Shown here: piece after piece, positions 1 to 6,414 of the stretch
How the letters are laid out: each line of letters begins with the position of its first letter
Position numbering within the stretch: position 1 is the first letter of the stretch
Source: Chloroflexi bacterium RBG_16_70_13
Lineage (GTDB): Bacteria > Chloroflexota > Limnocylindria > Limnocylindrales > CSP1-4
Length of the DNA: 8,983 nt
Assembly (NCBI GenBank): GCA_001795245.1
Contig: MGOD01000081.1
Span: 3,930-12,912 of the forward strand
Reading direction: 5' to 3'
Notes under the pieces: model-generated
What the model saw: the letters and a program-made list of their open reading frames with translations, nothing else
Databases searched by the model: none
What the model was told of the DNA's origin: nothing
Translations under genes and position numbers: made by a program

Positions 1-69
1 GCGCAGCCCGCCGGTCCGCACCCACAGCGCGATCATGCCCACGACGAGCAGAACGACGATGAGCTCCAT
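1..69 (-). CDS. N-terminus of a membrane-anchored protein (partial, runs off the window)
   Basis: Reading the minus strand from ATG at 67-69 gives 23 residues with no stop before the window edge. They begin MELIVVLLVVGMIALW and continue with VRTGGLR. This is a short, very hydrophobic stretch followed by positive charge, as in an N-terminal membrane anchor or the first helix of a small membrane protein. A strong ribosome site, GGGAGG (minus strand, 81-76), sits 6 bases before the ATG and supports this start. Too little is visible to name a family. The region just upstream (70-234) shows no convincing promoter. Confidence 0.55.
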   Translation of the reverse strand, partial: MELIVVLLVVGMIALWVRTGGLR

Positions 70-204
70 GACGCGCCTCCCATTCGGCCGGGCTGCCCGC
101 CCGTACCCGCCGAGATGACGCGCCAGGAGCACGACTGTCACAACGGCCGGTCGGTCCGGCTGAGTGGCTGTCCGGCCGAATGGCGGCCCGGTGATCAGCC
201 ACCA

Positions 205-218
205 ACCACCGGGGTGGT
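205..218 (-). terminator. Small hairpin after the pseudogene
   Basis: ACCAC (205-209) pairs with GTGGT (214-218) around a CGGG loop, 16 bases beyond the stop codon of the degenerate gene. There is no T-run. It may be a remnant terminator, but the stem has only 5 bp, so this is weak. Confidence 0.25.
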
Positions 219-234
219 CAGCGGGGCCGCCACC

Positions 235-582
235 TCAGACGACGCGCTCCAGGACGCGCGTCGCCGCCCACAGCCCGATCGGCAGCAGCACCGCCGAGAC
301 AAACCCCGTCAGGGTGCTGCCGCTCCACGGCCAGGTCGAAACGCGGTTGACGCAGATCCCGCTCCGCGATGAGGGTGGCGAGGGCGTGGCTCCGGGATTC
401 GATCGCTGGCCCGTCCGCGGCGTCGACCGCCGCGTGGATCGCGTCGAGCGTCGTCGTGAGCCGCCGGCCGGCCAGGTCGGCCCCGGCAGGCGCTCCAGCC
501 ACCCGGTGATCGCGTTCACCCAGCTCGGGGCGTACGGGCGCGCGACAGCGCTCGGCTGATCGATCACTGCGTCGGCGGCCAC
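235..582 (-). pseudogene. Internally deleted, frameshifted copy of the LPTWPW membrane-protein family
   Basis: A GTG at 580-582 with an AGAGAGGG ribosome site (593-586) starts a protein whose first ~38 residues (MAADAVID..., ARPYAPS, WLERLPGPTW) match the N-terminus of the intact gene at 1169-2248 (MATDAL..., ARPYAPS, WIESLPVPIW). The membrane core of about 240 residues is then missing. The similarity resumes in another frame at roughly 478-353 (AGRRLTTTLDAIHAA..., ALATLIAERDL), matching the helical linker of the intact copy. It then returns to the first frame at about 339-235 (STWPWSG, AVLLPIGLWAATRVLERV), matching the last helix and its TWPW motif. One extra base between ERDL and TWPW explains the second shift, and an out-of-frame deletion explains the first. 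If translated, the product would be 115 residues with an Arg/Ser-rich out-of-frame middle. A TACAGT-less but TACGAT-like -10 lies about 30 bases upstream (617-612). I read this as a relic; a short functional protein is less likely. Confidence 0.82.
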
Positions 583-668
583 TGTCCCTCTCTGTCCTTG
601 GATCGGTCGACATCGTACCGACCCGACTGCGAGTGCGCTCCGAGTGCTCTTTCGCCTCGCCCTGAATC

Positions 669-699
669 GAATGGCCCCCGGACGGGCCGGGGGCCATTC
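669..699 (-). terminator. Strong hairpin terminator of the cold-shock gene
   Basis: A perfect 13-bp inverted repeat, GAATGGCCCCCGG (669-681) and its complement (687-699), encloses a 5-base loop (ACGGG). It begins 21 bases after the stop codon of the cold-shock gene. No T-run follows on the minus strand, so it is a high-GC, hairpin-only terminator or a 3' stabilising structure. It could act in both directions. Confidence 0.65.
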
Positions 700-720
700 A
701 TGCGGTGGCAACGAAGGCGC

Positions 721-933
721 TTACGCCGCGTCCGCCTCCCGGACGTTCGCCGCCCGCGGGCCCTTGGGGCCCGACTGGACGTCGAAGCTGACCGTCTCGC
801 CGCCGTTGAGGCGGTCGAAGCTGAGCGGTGCCTGGAGCGAGTCGCGGTGGAAGAAGTAGTCCTTCCCGTCCTCGCCGGTGATGAAGCCGAAGCCGCGATC
901 GGCCACGACCTTCTTGACAGTGCCGGTGGTCAC
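721..933 (-). CDS. CspA-family cold-shock protein
   Basis: This 70-residue single-domain cold-shock protein is a five-stranded OB-fold that binds single-stranded RNA and DNA and acts as an RNA chaperone in the cytoplasm. Both nucleic-acid-binding motifs are present: RNP1 as RGFGFI (residues 13-18) and RNP2 as YFFH (26-29). They are followed by HRDSL and the usual C-terminal strand ending GPKGPRAANV. The aromatic KWFN near residue 10 of E. coli CspA is replaced by KKVVAD, a substitution I associate with several GC-rich phyla. The start is GTG at 931-933, chosen because AAAGGGG lies 5 bases upstream and the product then begins MTTGTVKK like its family; the reading frame continues further upstream without family similarity. 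The gene is monocistronic, with a structured leader upstream and a strong hairpin downstream. The family is certain; which conditions induce it cannot be seen. Confidence 0.95.
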   Translation of the reverse strand: MTTGTVKKVVADRGFGFITGEDGKDYFFHRDSLQAPLSFDRLNGGETVSFDVQSGPKGPRAANVREADAA

Positions 934-947
934 GTTGACCCCTTTCA

Positions 948-988
948 CTTCTCGAACCGGTTGGCAGGCGCACGGCCTGTTCGAGAAG
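948..988 (-). promoter_or_regulatory. Stem-loop in the 5' leader of the cold-shock gene
   Basis: CTTCTCGAA (948-956) is complementary to TTCGAGAAG (980-988). Inside it, CAGGC (965-969) pairs with GCCTG (975-979). The result is a 14-bp stem with a one-sided bulge of 8 bases (957-964) and a 5-base loop. In the minus-strand transcript this hairpin ends only 4-5 bases before the AAAGGGG ribosome site. The placement suggests control of ribosome access or mRNA stability, as in known cold-shock leaders. The function is inferred; the complementarity is directly visible. Confidence 0.55.
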
Positions 989-1121
989 CAGGTCGACCGA
1001 CGCGAAGCACCGTCGCACAGCACGACGACCACGCAAGGGTACGCCCGATCCCCGAATGCCGCTACCTGCTCCCCCGGCCGGCCGCGGCCGGTCGAGGACC
1101 CTCCCTGGCTCGAGGGCAACC

Positions 1122-1142
1122 GCGCGATGTCCTCGATCGCGC
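1122..1142 (-). terminator. Hairpin downstream of the membrane-protein gene
   Basis: GCGCGAT (1122-1128) and ATCGCGC (1136-1142) form a perfect 7-bp stem with a 7-base loop, 26 bases after the stop of the gene at 1169-2248. A second GC-rich palindrome (1074-1091, 7-bp arms and a GCCG loop) follows. Neither has a T-run. Together they probably end the GYD/membrane-protein transcript before the cold-shock promoter. Confidence 0.45.
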
Positions 1143-1168
1143 CGGTCCGCCGACCGAGGGCGCGGCGA

Positions 1169-2248
1169 TCAGGTGAGGACCTGGGTCAGGAAGCGCTGGA
1201 CGAGGAAGACGGCGATCGGCAGCAGGAGCGCCGATCCGAAGCCCCGGATCGTGCCCGCGGACCACGGCCACGTTGGGAGCTTCGCGAGGAGCTCCCGCTC
1301 GTGGCGGAGCGCGGAGATCGTCCGGTCGAGGGCGTCGACGCGATCCGTGGCCCGGGCGTCGATCGCTTCATTCAGCTCGCCGAGCAGGTCGCGCAGCCGG
1401 TCGCTCGCGGCGTCCTCGTGCCGATCCTTTGCCCGTTCCAGCCGCCGGTGCATCCCGAGCAGCGGGACGAGGAAGACCACGATCGCCACGATCGTGAAGC
1501 CGGCGATCCACGGGAGGTAGATCACGAGGGCCGCCGCCGATTCGAAGATGCCGGGGTTGAGGAGCATTCCGAGGGCATTGAAGGCAATGAGGACGAACCC
1601 GACCTCGGCCGTCAGGCGCGAGAAGGCGTAGAGCGGCGACGGCCGGAACGGATCGACACGGTCGGCCACCGCGTGGAGGCGACCCACGATCCGCATCTGG
1701 CGAATGGCCTGGTAGAGGATCGCCACGAGGACGGTCCCGACCGTCGCCTCGGACAGCAATCGCGGCACGAGCCCGGCCGGCGTGATGCCGACCACCTGCG
1801 AGGCCACGGGGTCGATGGCGTAGTAGAGCGGCGTGATCACGAAGTTGAATGCGATGATCGCCAGGATCGGGCGCGGCCGCATGACCGTGAGCTCGTATCG
1901 CACCAGCTCCGGCTCGGCCACGCCGGTGCCGAGCGCCGGGCGGAATTGCTCGAATGACGATCGCGCCACCAACCGGAGGCGGTGCGGCGCCGCGAGGAGG
2001 ACGATCGTGATCGCGCCCCAGACCAGCTGGACCGGCTCCGGGTCCGGGAAGCGACGGAGCCCGGAGAGCCACTGGGACGAGGTCGCCAGCAGGGCGCCCG
2101 CCACGGCAAGGACCACGTACGTCAACCAGATCGGGACCGGCAGCGACTCGATCCAGTCGTAGAGGCGGTCGAGCAGGCTCGGCGCGTACGGCCGAGCACG
2201 GTCGTCCGCGGCGGCCGCGGGCGCGGTCGTCAGGGCATCGGTGGCCAT
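1169..2248 (-). CDS. Seven-helix membrane protein of unknown function, LPTWPW family (copy A)
   Basis: I do not recognise a named family for this 359-residue protein. A polar N-terminus with ARPYAPSLLDRLYDWI (18-33) leads into hydrophobic segments at about 41-57, 72-88, 128-145, 165-182, 216-230 and 239-264. Next comes a long charged, heptad-like helical stretch (265-322, rich in R, E, D and L), then LPTWPW (324-329) and a last membrane helix (333-352). A central motif, SPLYAFSRLTA (204-214), sits before helix 5. The plus-strand gene at 2820-3896 shares this whole architecture and these motifs. The ATG start has a GGGGGAG ribosome site 4 bases upstream and matches the N-termini of the other copies. 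The GYD-domain gene ends 22 bases upstream on the same strand, so the two are probably one transcript. The charged linker between helices 6 and 7 could be a signalling or oligomerisation element; no catalytic residues are evident. Confidence 0.88.
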   Translation of the reverse strand: MATDALTTAPAAAADDRARPYAPSLLDRLYDWIESLPVPIWLTYVVLAVAGALLATSSQWLSGLRRFPDPEPVQLVWGAITIVLLAAPHRLRLVARSSFEQFRPALGTGVAEPELVRYELTVMRPRPILAIIAFNFVITPLYYAIDPVASQVVGITPAGLVPRLLSEATVGTVLVAILYQAIRQMRIVGRLHAVADRVDPFRPSPLYAFSRLTAEVGFVLIAFNALGMLLNPGIFESAAALVIYLPWIAGFTIVAIVVFLVPLLGMHRRLERAKDRHEDAASDRLRDLLGELNEAIDARATDRVDALDRTISALRHERELLAKLPTWPWSAGTIRGFGSALLLPIAVFLVQRFLTQVLT

Positions 2249-2270
2249 GGAGCTCCCCCGGTCGGTTGGC

Positions 2271-2591
2271 TCAGGCGCCGGGCGGGCGGAACGTGACGCC
2301 GATTCCGCGGGCCTCGTCGACCTCGGCGGCCGTCAGGAGGACGGTCGTGCTGACCGCGCTCGTGCCGGTCGCGGAGACCCTCGTCGCGGCCGCGGCGGCG
2401 GCGGCATTGCTCGGCAGCTCGGCGATCATGACGAAGTCATCCTCGCCGAACGCCCAGTACATGGTCTCGACTCGGCCGCCGACGCTCGTGACGAGGTCGG
2501 TGACGGCCTTGACTCGGCTCGCGGCCCCTTCCTTGAGGACCCCCTGGATGCCTGTCTGCGTGTAGCGCGCCCGGAAAAAGTAGTGCGGCAC
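2271..2591 (-). CDS. GYD-domain protein
   Basis: This small 106-residue cytoplasmic protein resembles the GYD family (Pfam PF08734), a ferredoxin-like fold of unknown function common in bacteria and archaea. The N-terminal strand PHYFFRARYTQTGIQ, the helix EGAASRVKAVTDLVTSVGG and the strand ETMYWAFGEDDFVMIAELP (42-60) follow the family plan. The eponymous G-Y-D is G-E-D here (residues 49-51). An alanine-rich helix (62-70) and the strand TTVLLTAAE follow. The start is GTG at 2589-2591, supported by AAGGAGG 7 bases upstream; the longer upstream frame looks non-coding. It is the first gene of a likely two-gene operon with the membrane protein 22 bases downstream, which suggests a shared role that cannot be deduced from sequence. 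A candidate promoter lies at 2647-2675. Confidence 0.88.
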   Translation of the reverse strand: MPHYFFRARYTQTGIQGVLKEGAASRVKAVTDLVTSVGGRVETMYWAFGEDDFVMIAELPSNAAAAAAATRVSATGTSAVSTTVLLTAAEVDEARGIGVTFRPPGA

Positions 2592-2646
2592 TCCAAACCC
2601 TCCTTCCCGCGATGCGCCGTACCCTGCCGGACCGCCGCGGGGCGCC

Positions 2647-2675
2647 ATCGTGGCCGGATCGACGGCGCTGGTCAA
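2647..2675 (-). promoter_or_regulatory. Candidate sigma-70-type promoter for the GYD/membrane-protein operon
   Basis: On the minus strand TTGACC (2675-2670, five of six to TTGACA) is separated by 17 bases from CACGAT (2652-2647). The latter matches only three of six positions of TATAAT but keeps the key A2 and T6. Transcription would begin near 2640, giving a leader of about 50 bases to the GTG at 2591. Confidence 0.42.
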
Positions 2676-2806
2676 TGGGTTCGCGCGACCCGCGGGCCCC
2701 GTCGGGTTGGTCGGGCTTCGGCGAGCCTCCACAGCCCGATTGGCCCGGGAATCGGCAACCCGCCGGTGATGTGCCGCGGAGGGGCTTCGGCCGCCGGCGA
2801 GCCGCC

Positions 2807-2812
2807 TACACT
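2807..2812 (+). promoter_or_regulatory. Candidate -10 element (TACACT) giving a leaderless transcript
   Basis: TACACT fits the TAnnnT -10 pattern and ends 7 bases before the ATG at 2820, so RNA synthesis would begin at or next to the start codon. There is no good ribosome site between them (only GGCGG), unlike most other genes in the window, which fits leaderless translation. A clear -35 is not visible. Confidence 0.45.
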
Positions 2813-2819
2813 GGCGGAC

Positions 2820-3896
2820 ATGTCGTCCCGCTCGGCCGCGGAGGCGGATGGACCGCCGAGCGCCGTCCCGTATCCACCGTCACCGGCCGATCGGCTTCTG
2901 GGCAGGCTCGAGCGCCTGCCCGGACCCGGATGGGTGGCCTTCGTCGGCCTCGCGCTGCTGTCGATCGGCTTGATGGCGGCCGCCTACGCTCTCCCCGGGC
3001 GCGATGTCGCGGGCCTTCCTCCGCGGTTCATCGCGATCGCGCTCGTCCCGCCCTTCTCGCTCGCGCTCCAGCGCCACCTGGCCCGGGTGGCGAGTGAGGC
3101 CCTCGACCGGTTCCGCCCGCTCCTCGACGGGGCGACTGAGATTGAGGACCTCAGGTACCGGCTCATGGTCGCCCCGCGACGGGAGGTTCTTGTCGTCTGG
3201 GCCCTGACGACGTGGGGGACGGTCAGCAACGCCGTCGTGGCACCGGCCAACTTCGAGATCGTCGGACTCGGGCCGGTCGAGGCCGCGGTCCTTGTCGGGT
3301 ACGCCTGCCTCGTCGGCTTTTCGTACTCGACGCTGGTCCTCCAGGTCGTCCGGCAGCTCGCGCTCGTCGACCGCATCCACCGCGAGGCCGCCCGGGTCAA
3401 CCTGCTGGACGCAAGCCCGCTCCAGGCGTTCTCCCGGCTCACGGCCCAGGCATCGCTCGGCCTTCTCACGCTCGCCGCCGTGCTGGCGACGACGACGCTG
3501 CCCGAGTTCGCGGCCGCCTCAACGAGCGAGGTCGCCACCGCCCTCGCCGCGGGGCTCTACGTCGCGATCGCGGTCGCCGCCGTCGCGGCGTTCGTCCTGC
3601 CCCTCTATGGCCTCCATCGGCGGATCGCAACCGAGAAGGAGCGCCTCGAGACCGAGGCGGGTGCCCGGCTGACATCGCTGCTGGCCGCACTCCACGCGGA
3701 CGCGGCGGGCCTCGATCTCTCGCGCGCCGATGGCCTCAACAAGTTGCTCGGCAGCGCCTTCGCGGAGCGCGAGGTGCTGGCGCGGCTGCCGACCTGGCCG
3801 TGGCAGGCGGCGACGATCCGGGCGTTCGCCTCCGCGCTCCTCCTGCCGGTCGTGATCTACGTCCTTGCCCGAGCTACCGAGCGGCTTGTCCTCTAG
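2820..3896 (+). CDS. Seven-helix membrane protein of unknown function, LPTWPW family (copy B)
   Basis: This 358-residue paralog of the gene at 1169-2248 has the same order of parts. A proline-rich N-terminus (VPYPPSPADRLL, 16-27) is followed by hydrophobic segments near 38-56, 68-83, 122-141, 155-178, 210-226 and 238-262. LPLYGLHRRI leads into a charged helical linker (264-321), then LPTWPW (323-328) and a final helix (333-351). The central motif SPLQAFSRLTA (199-209) is identical to copy A except for one residue, and EREVLARLPTWPW against ERELLAKLPTWPW shows strong conservation at the end. Membrane-embedded stretches have diverged far more. I chose the ATG at 2820 because the N-terminus then aligns with copy A; the frame stays open back to about 2241, but that part is antisense to the GYD gene and is not family-like. 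It is divergent from the GYD operon and convergent with the formate dehydrogenase, whose stop lies 18 bases from its own. Function unknown. Confidence 0.88.
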   Translation: MSSRSAAEADGPPSAVPYPPSPADRLLGRLERLPGPGWVAFVGLALLSIGLMAAAYALPGRDVAGLPPRFIAIALVPPFSLALQRHLARVASEALDRFRPLLDGATEIEDLRYRLMVAPRREVLVVWALTTWGTVSNAVVAPANFEIVGLGPVEAAVLVGYACLVGFSYSTLVLQVVRQLALVDRIHREAARVNLLDASPLQAFSRLTAQASLGLLTLAAVLATTTLPEFAAASTSEVATALAAGLYVAIAVAAVAAFVLPLYGLHRRIATEKERLETEAGARLTSLLAALHADAAGLDLSRADGLNKLLGSAFAEREVLARLPTWPWQAATIRAFASALLLPVVIYVLARATERLVL

Positions 3897-3914
3897 CCGA
3901 TCGCAGCAGGACGC

Positions 3915-5891
3915 TCAGGCCCCGGCGAGCGCGGGCACCTTCTCGATGCGGATCGCGGTCGCCTTGAACTCGGCCGTGCCCGACTTCGGGTCGATGGCGT
4001 CGATCGTCAGCAGGTTCGTGGCGACATCGTCCTGGAAATGGAAGGTCATGAAGGTCAGGCCCGGCCGCAGGCCGGGATCGATCCGGATGGGGGCCTCGAC
4101 CTCACCGCGGCGCGAAACGATGCGAACGACCTCGCCCTCGGCGAGCGCCAGCCGCTCTGCGTCCTCGGGCGAGATGTCGAGGGTCTCGCCGCGCCGCATC
4201 GGCGACCGGAATGACGCCGTCTGCACGCCGGTGTTGTAGCTGTCGAGGCGCCGGCCGGTTGTCAGGCGGATAGGGAAGTCGTCGTCGAGGCGGTCGACCG
4301 GCGGGTCGTGGTCGACGGGCACGAACGGGATCCGCGACCCGGGCACAGGGTCCTCCCAGAGGCGGGAGTGGAGGAACAGCTCGCCGGGGTGCGTCTCGTC
4401 CCAGCACGGCCACTGGATGCCGCCGAGCTCCTCGAGCCGCGCGTAGGTCATGCCGCGGTGGACCGGCGAGAGCGAGCACAGCTCGGCCCACACGCGCTCG
4501 GCCGACGGCTCGCCCCAGTCGTGGCCCATCCGCCGGGCGAGCTCGAAGATGATCCACAGGTCGTCGCGGGCCTCGCCGGGCGGGTCGAGGGCCTTGCGGA
4601 CTCTCTGGACCCGCCGCTCAGAGTTCGTGACCGTGCCCTCGGATTCGGCCCAGGCGGCCGCCGCCGGCAGGACGACGTCGGCGAGCTCCGCTGTGGCGGT
4701 CAGGAACAGGTCCTGGACGACCATGAAGTCGAGCGACTCCATGACCCGGATCGCGCGAGCCTGGTCGGCCTCGGACTGGACCGGGTTCTCGCCGATGACG
4801 TAGGCCGCCCGGAGCTCGCCGTGCTCGATGGCATCGAACATCGCCGAGAGGTGCCAGCCCTTCTTCGGCGGTACCTTCACGCCCCAGGCAGCGTCGAACG
4901 GGGCCCGCAACTCGTCGCGTTCGACGTGCTGGAAGCCCGGCAGGCGATCGGGCAGGGCGCCCATGTCGCCGCCGCCCTGGACGTTGTTCTGGCCACGGAG
5001 CGGGTTGAGGCCGCTGCCGTACCGACCGACGTGGCCGGTGAGCGTCGCGAGGTTGATGAGGGCCAGGACGTTGTCGACCGCGTTGTGGTGCTCCGTGATC
5101 CCGAGGGTCCAGCAGATCATCGCCCGGGGCGCCGACGCGTAGGCGTGGGCGAGCTCTCGGATCGCCTCGGCCGGGACGCCGGTCTCGCGCTCGGCGTAGT
5201 CGAGGGTGTAGCTCTCGACCTTGTCACGGTAGGCGTCGAAGTCGAAGGTGGCGCGGCGGATGAACTCGTCATTCGCCAGCCCGGCGTGGATGATCTCGCG
5301 CCCGATCGCGTTGGCCAGGGCGATGTCGCTGCCGACATCGAGGCCCAGCCAGACGTCGGCCCACTCGGCCGACGATGTCCGGCGCGGATCGACCGCGTAC
5401 AGCCGGGCGCCGTTCCGGACGCCGCGCAGGAGGTGGTGGAAGAAGATCGGATGCGTCTCTCGGGCATTGCTGCCCCAGAGGACGATCAGGTCCGTCTCCT
5501 CGACCTCACGATATGAGCTGGTTCCACCACCAGCGCCGAAAACGGTCGCCAGACCGGCGACAGACGGGGCGTGTCAGGTGCGGTTGCAGCTGTCGATGTT
5601 GTTGCTGCCCAGGACCGTGCGCGAGAACTTCTGGGCCGCGAAGTTGACCTCGTTGGTCGCCTTGCTGCAGCTGAAGATCCCGAACGGGGCCGGCGCGTCG
5701 GGGCGTCGGAACGCCTCGGCCGCGCGGAAGCCCGCGACGGTCCGATCGAGCGCCTCGTCCCAGGTCGCGGGACGGAGCTCGCCGCCCTTCGTCTCGCGGA
5801 CGAGGGGCCGGGTCAGGCGAACGTACGACTTCGGCAAGGGGTTCCGTGCCTCCCTGCGGACGAACGACGGGTCGAGTGTAGCGCCGCCCAC
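3915..5891 (-). CDS. fdhA: Formate dehydrogenase catalytic (alpha) subunit, selenocysteine-containing
   Basis: This molybdopterin oxidoreductase oxidises formate to CO2 at a Mo(or W)-bis-MGD site. From GTG at 5889-5891 it has 658 residues, with an in-frame TGA (5574-5576) as residue 106. The context SCNRT-U-HAPSVAGL matches the VUHGPSVAG active site of E. coli FdhF. Other landmarks are LRPATWDEAL (about 38-47), WGSNARETHP (139-148), NPLRGQNNVQGGGDMG (296-311), GENPVQSEAD (367-376), EGTVTNSERRVQ (418-429) and LTTGRRLDSYNTG (543-555), opening the C-terminal dinucleotide-binding domain. Sec106, His107 and Arg299 each lie 34 residues before E. coli Sec140, His141 and Arg333. The four-cysteine [4Fe-4S] motif that normally precedes this region is absent. 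AGGAGG (5903-5898) is 6 bases before the GTG and abuts an ATG at 5897. A later TTG near 5831 is possible, as is a start up to 5987. No electron-transfer subunit is adjacent. Which redox partner it uses is unknown. Confidence 0.93.
5545..5576 (-). promoter_or_regulatory. Selenocysteine codon (UGA) with bacterial SECIS hairpin
   Basis: Counting the U of UGA (at 5576) as 1, bases 16-32 form GUCGCC, loop GGUCU, GGCGAC: a perfect 6-bp stem with a 5-base loop. E. coli fdhF also has U at 17 and the SelB-contacting GGUCU loop at 22-26, so spacing and loop are identical. On the plus strand the hairpin is 5545-5561. It would recruit SelB with Sec-tRNA to decode the UGA at 5574-5576. Confidence 0.93.
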
Positions 5892-5927
5892 CAGCATCCT
5901 CCTGGGCCGGCCCAAGTTCGACTGGCA

Positions 5928-5943
5928 GACAGCGAAACCTGTC
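5928..5943 (-). promoter_or_regulatory. Inverted repeat just upstream of the formate dehydrogenase ribosome site
   Basis: GACAG (5928-5932) and CTGTC (5939-5943) flank a 6-base spacer, ending about 25 bases before the AGGAGG at 5903-5898. It could be an operator half-site pair or a small leader hairpin. No convincing -35/-10 pair was found around it. Confidence 0.25.
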
Positions 5944-6234
5944 GCGAGCCGGGTTGAGGCGCGTCCGCTCGCTGCCAGCGGTCTCATCGTGACATGGACC
6001 GGCGACTGAGAGACGGCGAAGCGTCACCACCCGGCGCCTCTCACGGGCAGGCGGCCAGACCGTGGCCGCACCGCGGGCACGGAAACTGGAATCGTCGACT
6101 GTCAGAGGTCGCCACGGTCTGGTGCCCTCGACTGCGGGCCCGCGTCCTTGCACGCCGCATCCGCAGGTGGCGGGGCGCCTCCGCGATGCGGCACGAGGCC
6201 CGTCGAGCAGATTCGCCGCTCCATCGGGCGGCGT

Positions 6235-6249
6235 GTGTCTCGTGGACAC
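6235..6249. repeat. Palindromic site 1 (GTGTCT-N3-GGACAC)
   Basis: GTGTCT, CGT, GGACAC: a near-perfect dyad with one arm mismatch. The same 15-bp pattern recurs 105 bp to the right. Its size and symmetry fit a dimeric repressor or activator site. Confidence 0.4.
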
Positions 6250-6274
6250 CGTCCGGGAACGAACACGCTGAACC

Positions 6275-6315
6275 GACCCCGGGTTCGAGCGGAATCCCGC
6301 TGAAAGTCGGGGGTC
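6275..6315. other. Nested stem-loop between the two palindromes
   Basis: GACCCC (6275-6280) pairs with GGGGTC (6310-6315), and AGCGG (6288-6292) pairs with CCGCT (6297-6301) around an AATC loop. The two stems are separated by an internal loop of 7 and 8 bases. The left internal loop contains GGTTCGA, which looks like a tRNA T-loop, but the surrounding pairing does not make a tRNA. Function unknown. Confidence 0.3.
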
Positions 6316-6339
6316 ATCACGCTCATTCATGCAGCGCCG

Positions 6340-6354
6340 GTGTCCAGGGGACAC
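6340..6354. repeat. Palindromic site 2 (GTGTCC-N3-GGACAC)
   Basis: GTGTCC, AGG, GGACAC: a perfect 6-bp dyad with a 3-base centre. It matches site 1 at 11 of the 12 arm positions and starts exactly 105 bp from it. Confidence 0.4.
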
Positions 6355-6414
6355 AGGCCCGGGGCGGGCCAGGCGATGATCGGCGCGGGGGCCCGTCGCG
6401 ACCCGACACGATGA

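Noticed and set aside
1030..1070. Possible -10 (TACCCT) for the cold-shock gene on the minus strand
   Set aside because: The hexamer 17 bases upstream (TAGCGG) is a poor -35 and nothing else supports it, so I do not list it as a feature.
878..1957. Plus-strand open frame of 359 codons
   Set aside because: It is antisense to the membrane protein and the cold-shock gene, with an Arg/Glu/Asp-rich product typical of a complementary-strand shadow.
2241..2819. N-terminal extension of membrane copy B back to 2241
   Set aside because: The extension is antisense to the GYD gene and does not align with copy A; similarity begins at the ATG at 2820.
4308..5516. Long plus-strand open frame of 402 codons
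   Set aside because: It lies wholly antisense to the formate dehydrogenase; its product is low-complexity and charged with no family features, a common artefact in GC-rich DNA.
5574..5576. TGA as a true stop making the formate dehydrogenase a pseudogene
   Set aside because: It occupies the exact Sec position, both flanks are fully conserved, and a canonical SECIS with the correct spacing follows.
6281..6301. GGTTCGA resembling a tRNA T-loop, possibly selC
   Set aside because: No acceptor, D or anticodon stems can be drawn around it and no UCA anticodon context is nearby.
5506..6354. Minus-strand open frame of 282 codons overlapping the dehydrogenase start
   Set aside because: It is in a different frame from the conserved dehydrogenase residues, with an Arg/Pro-rich product without recognisable motifs.
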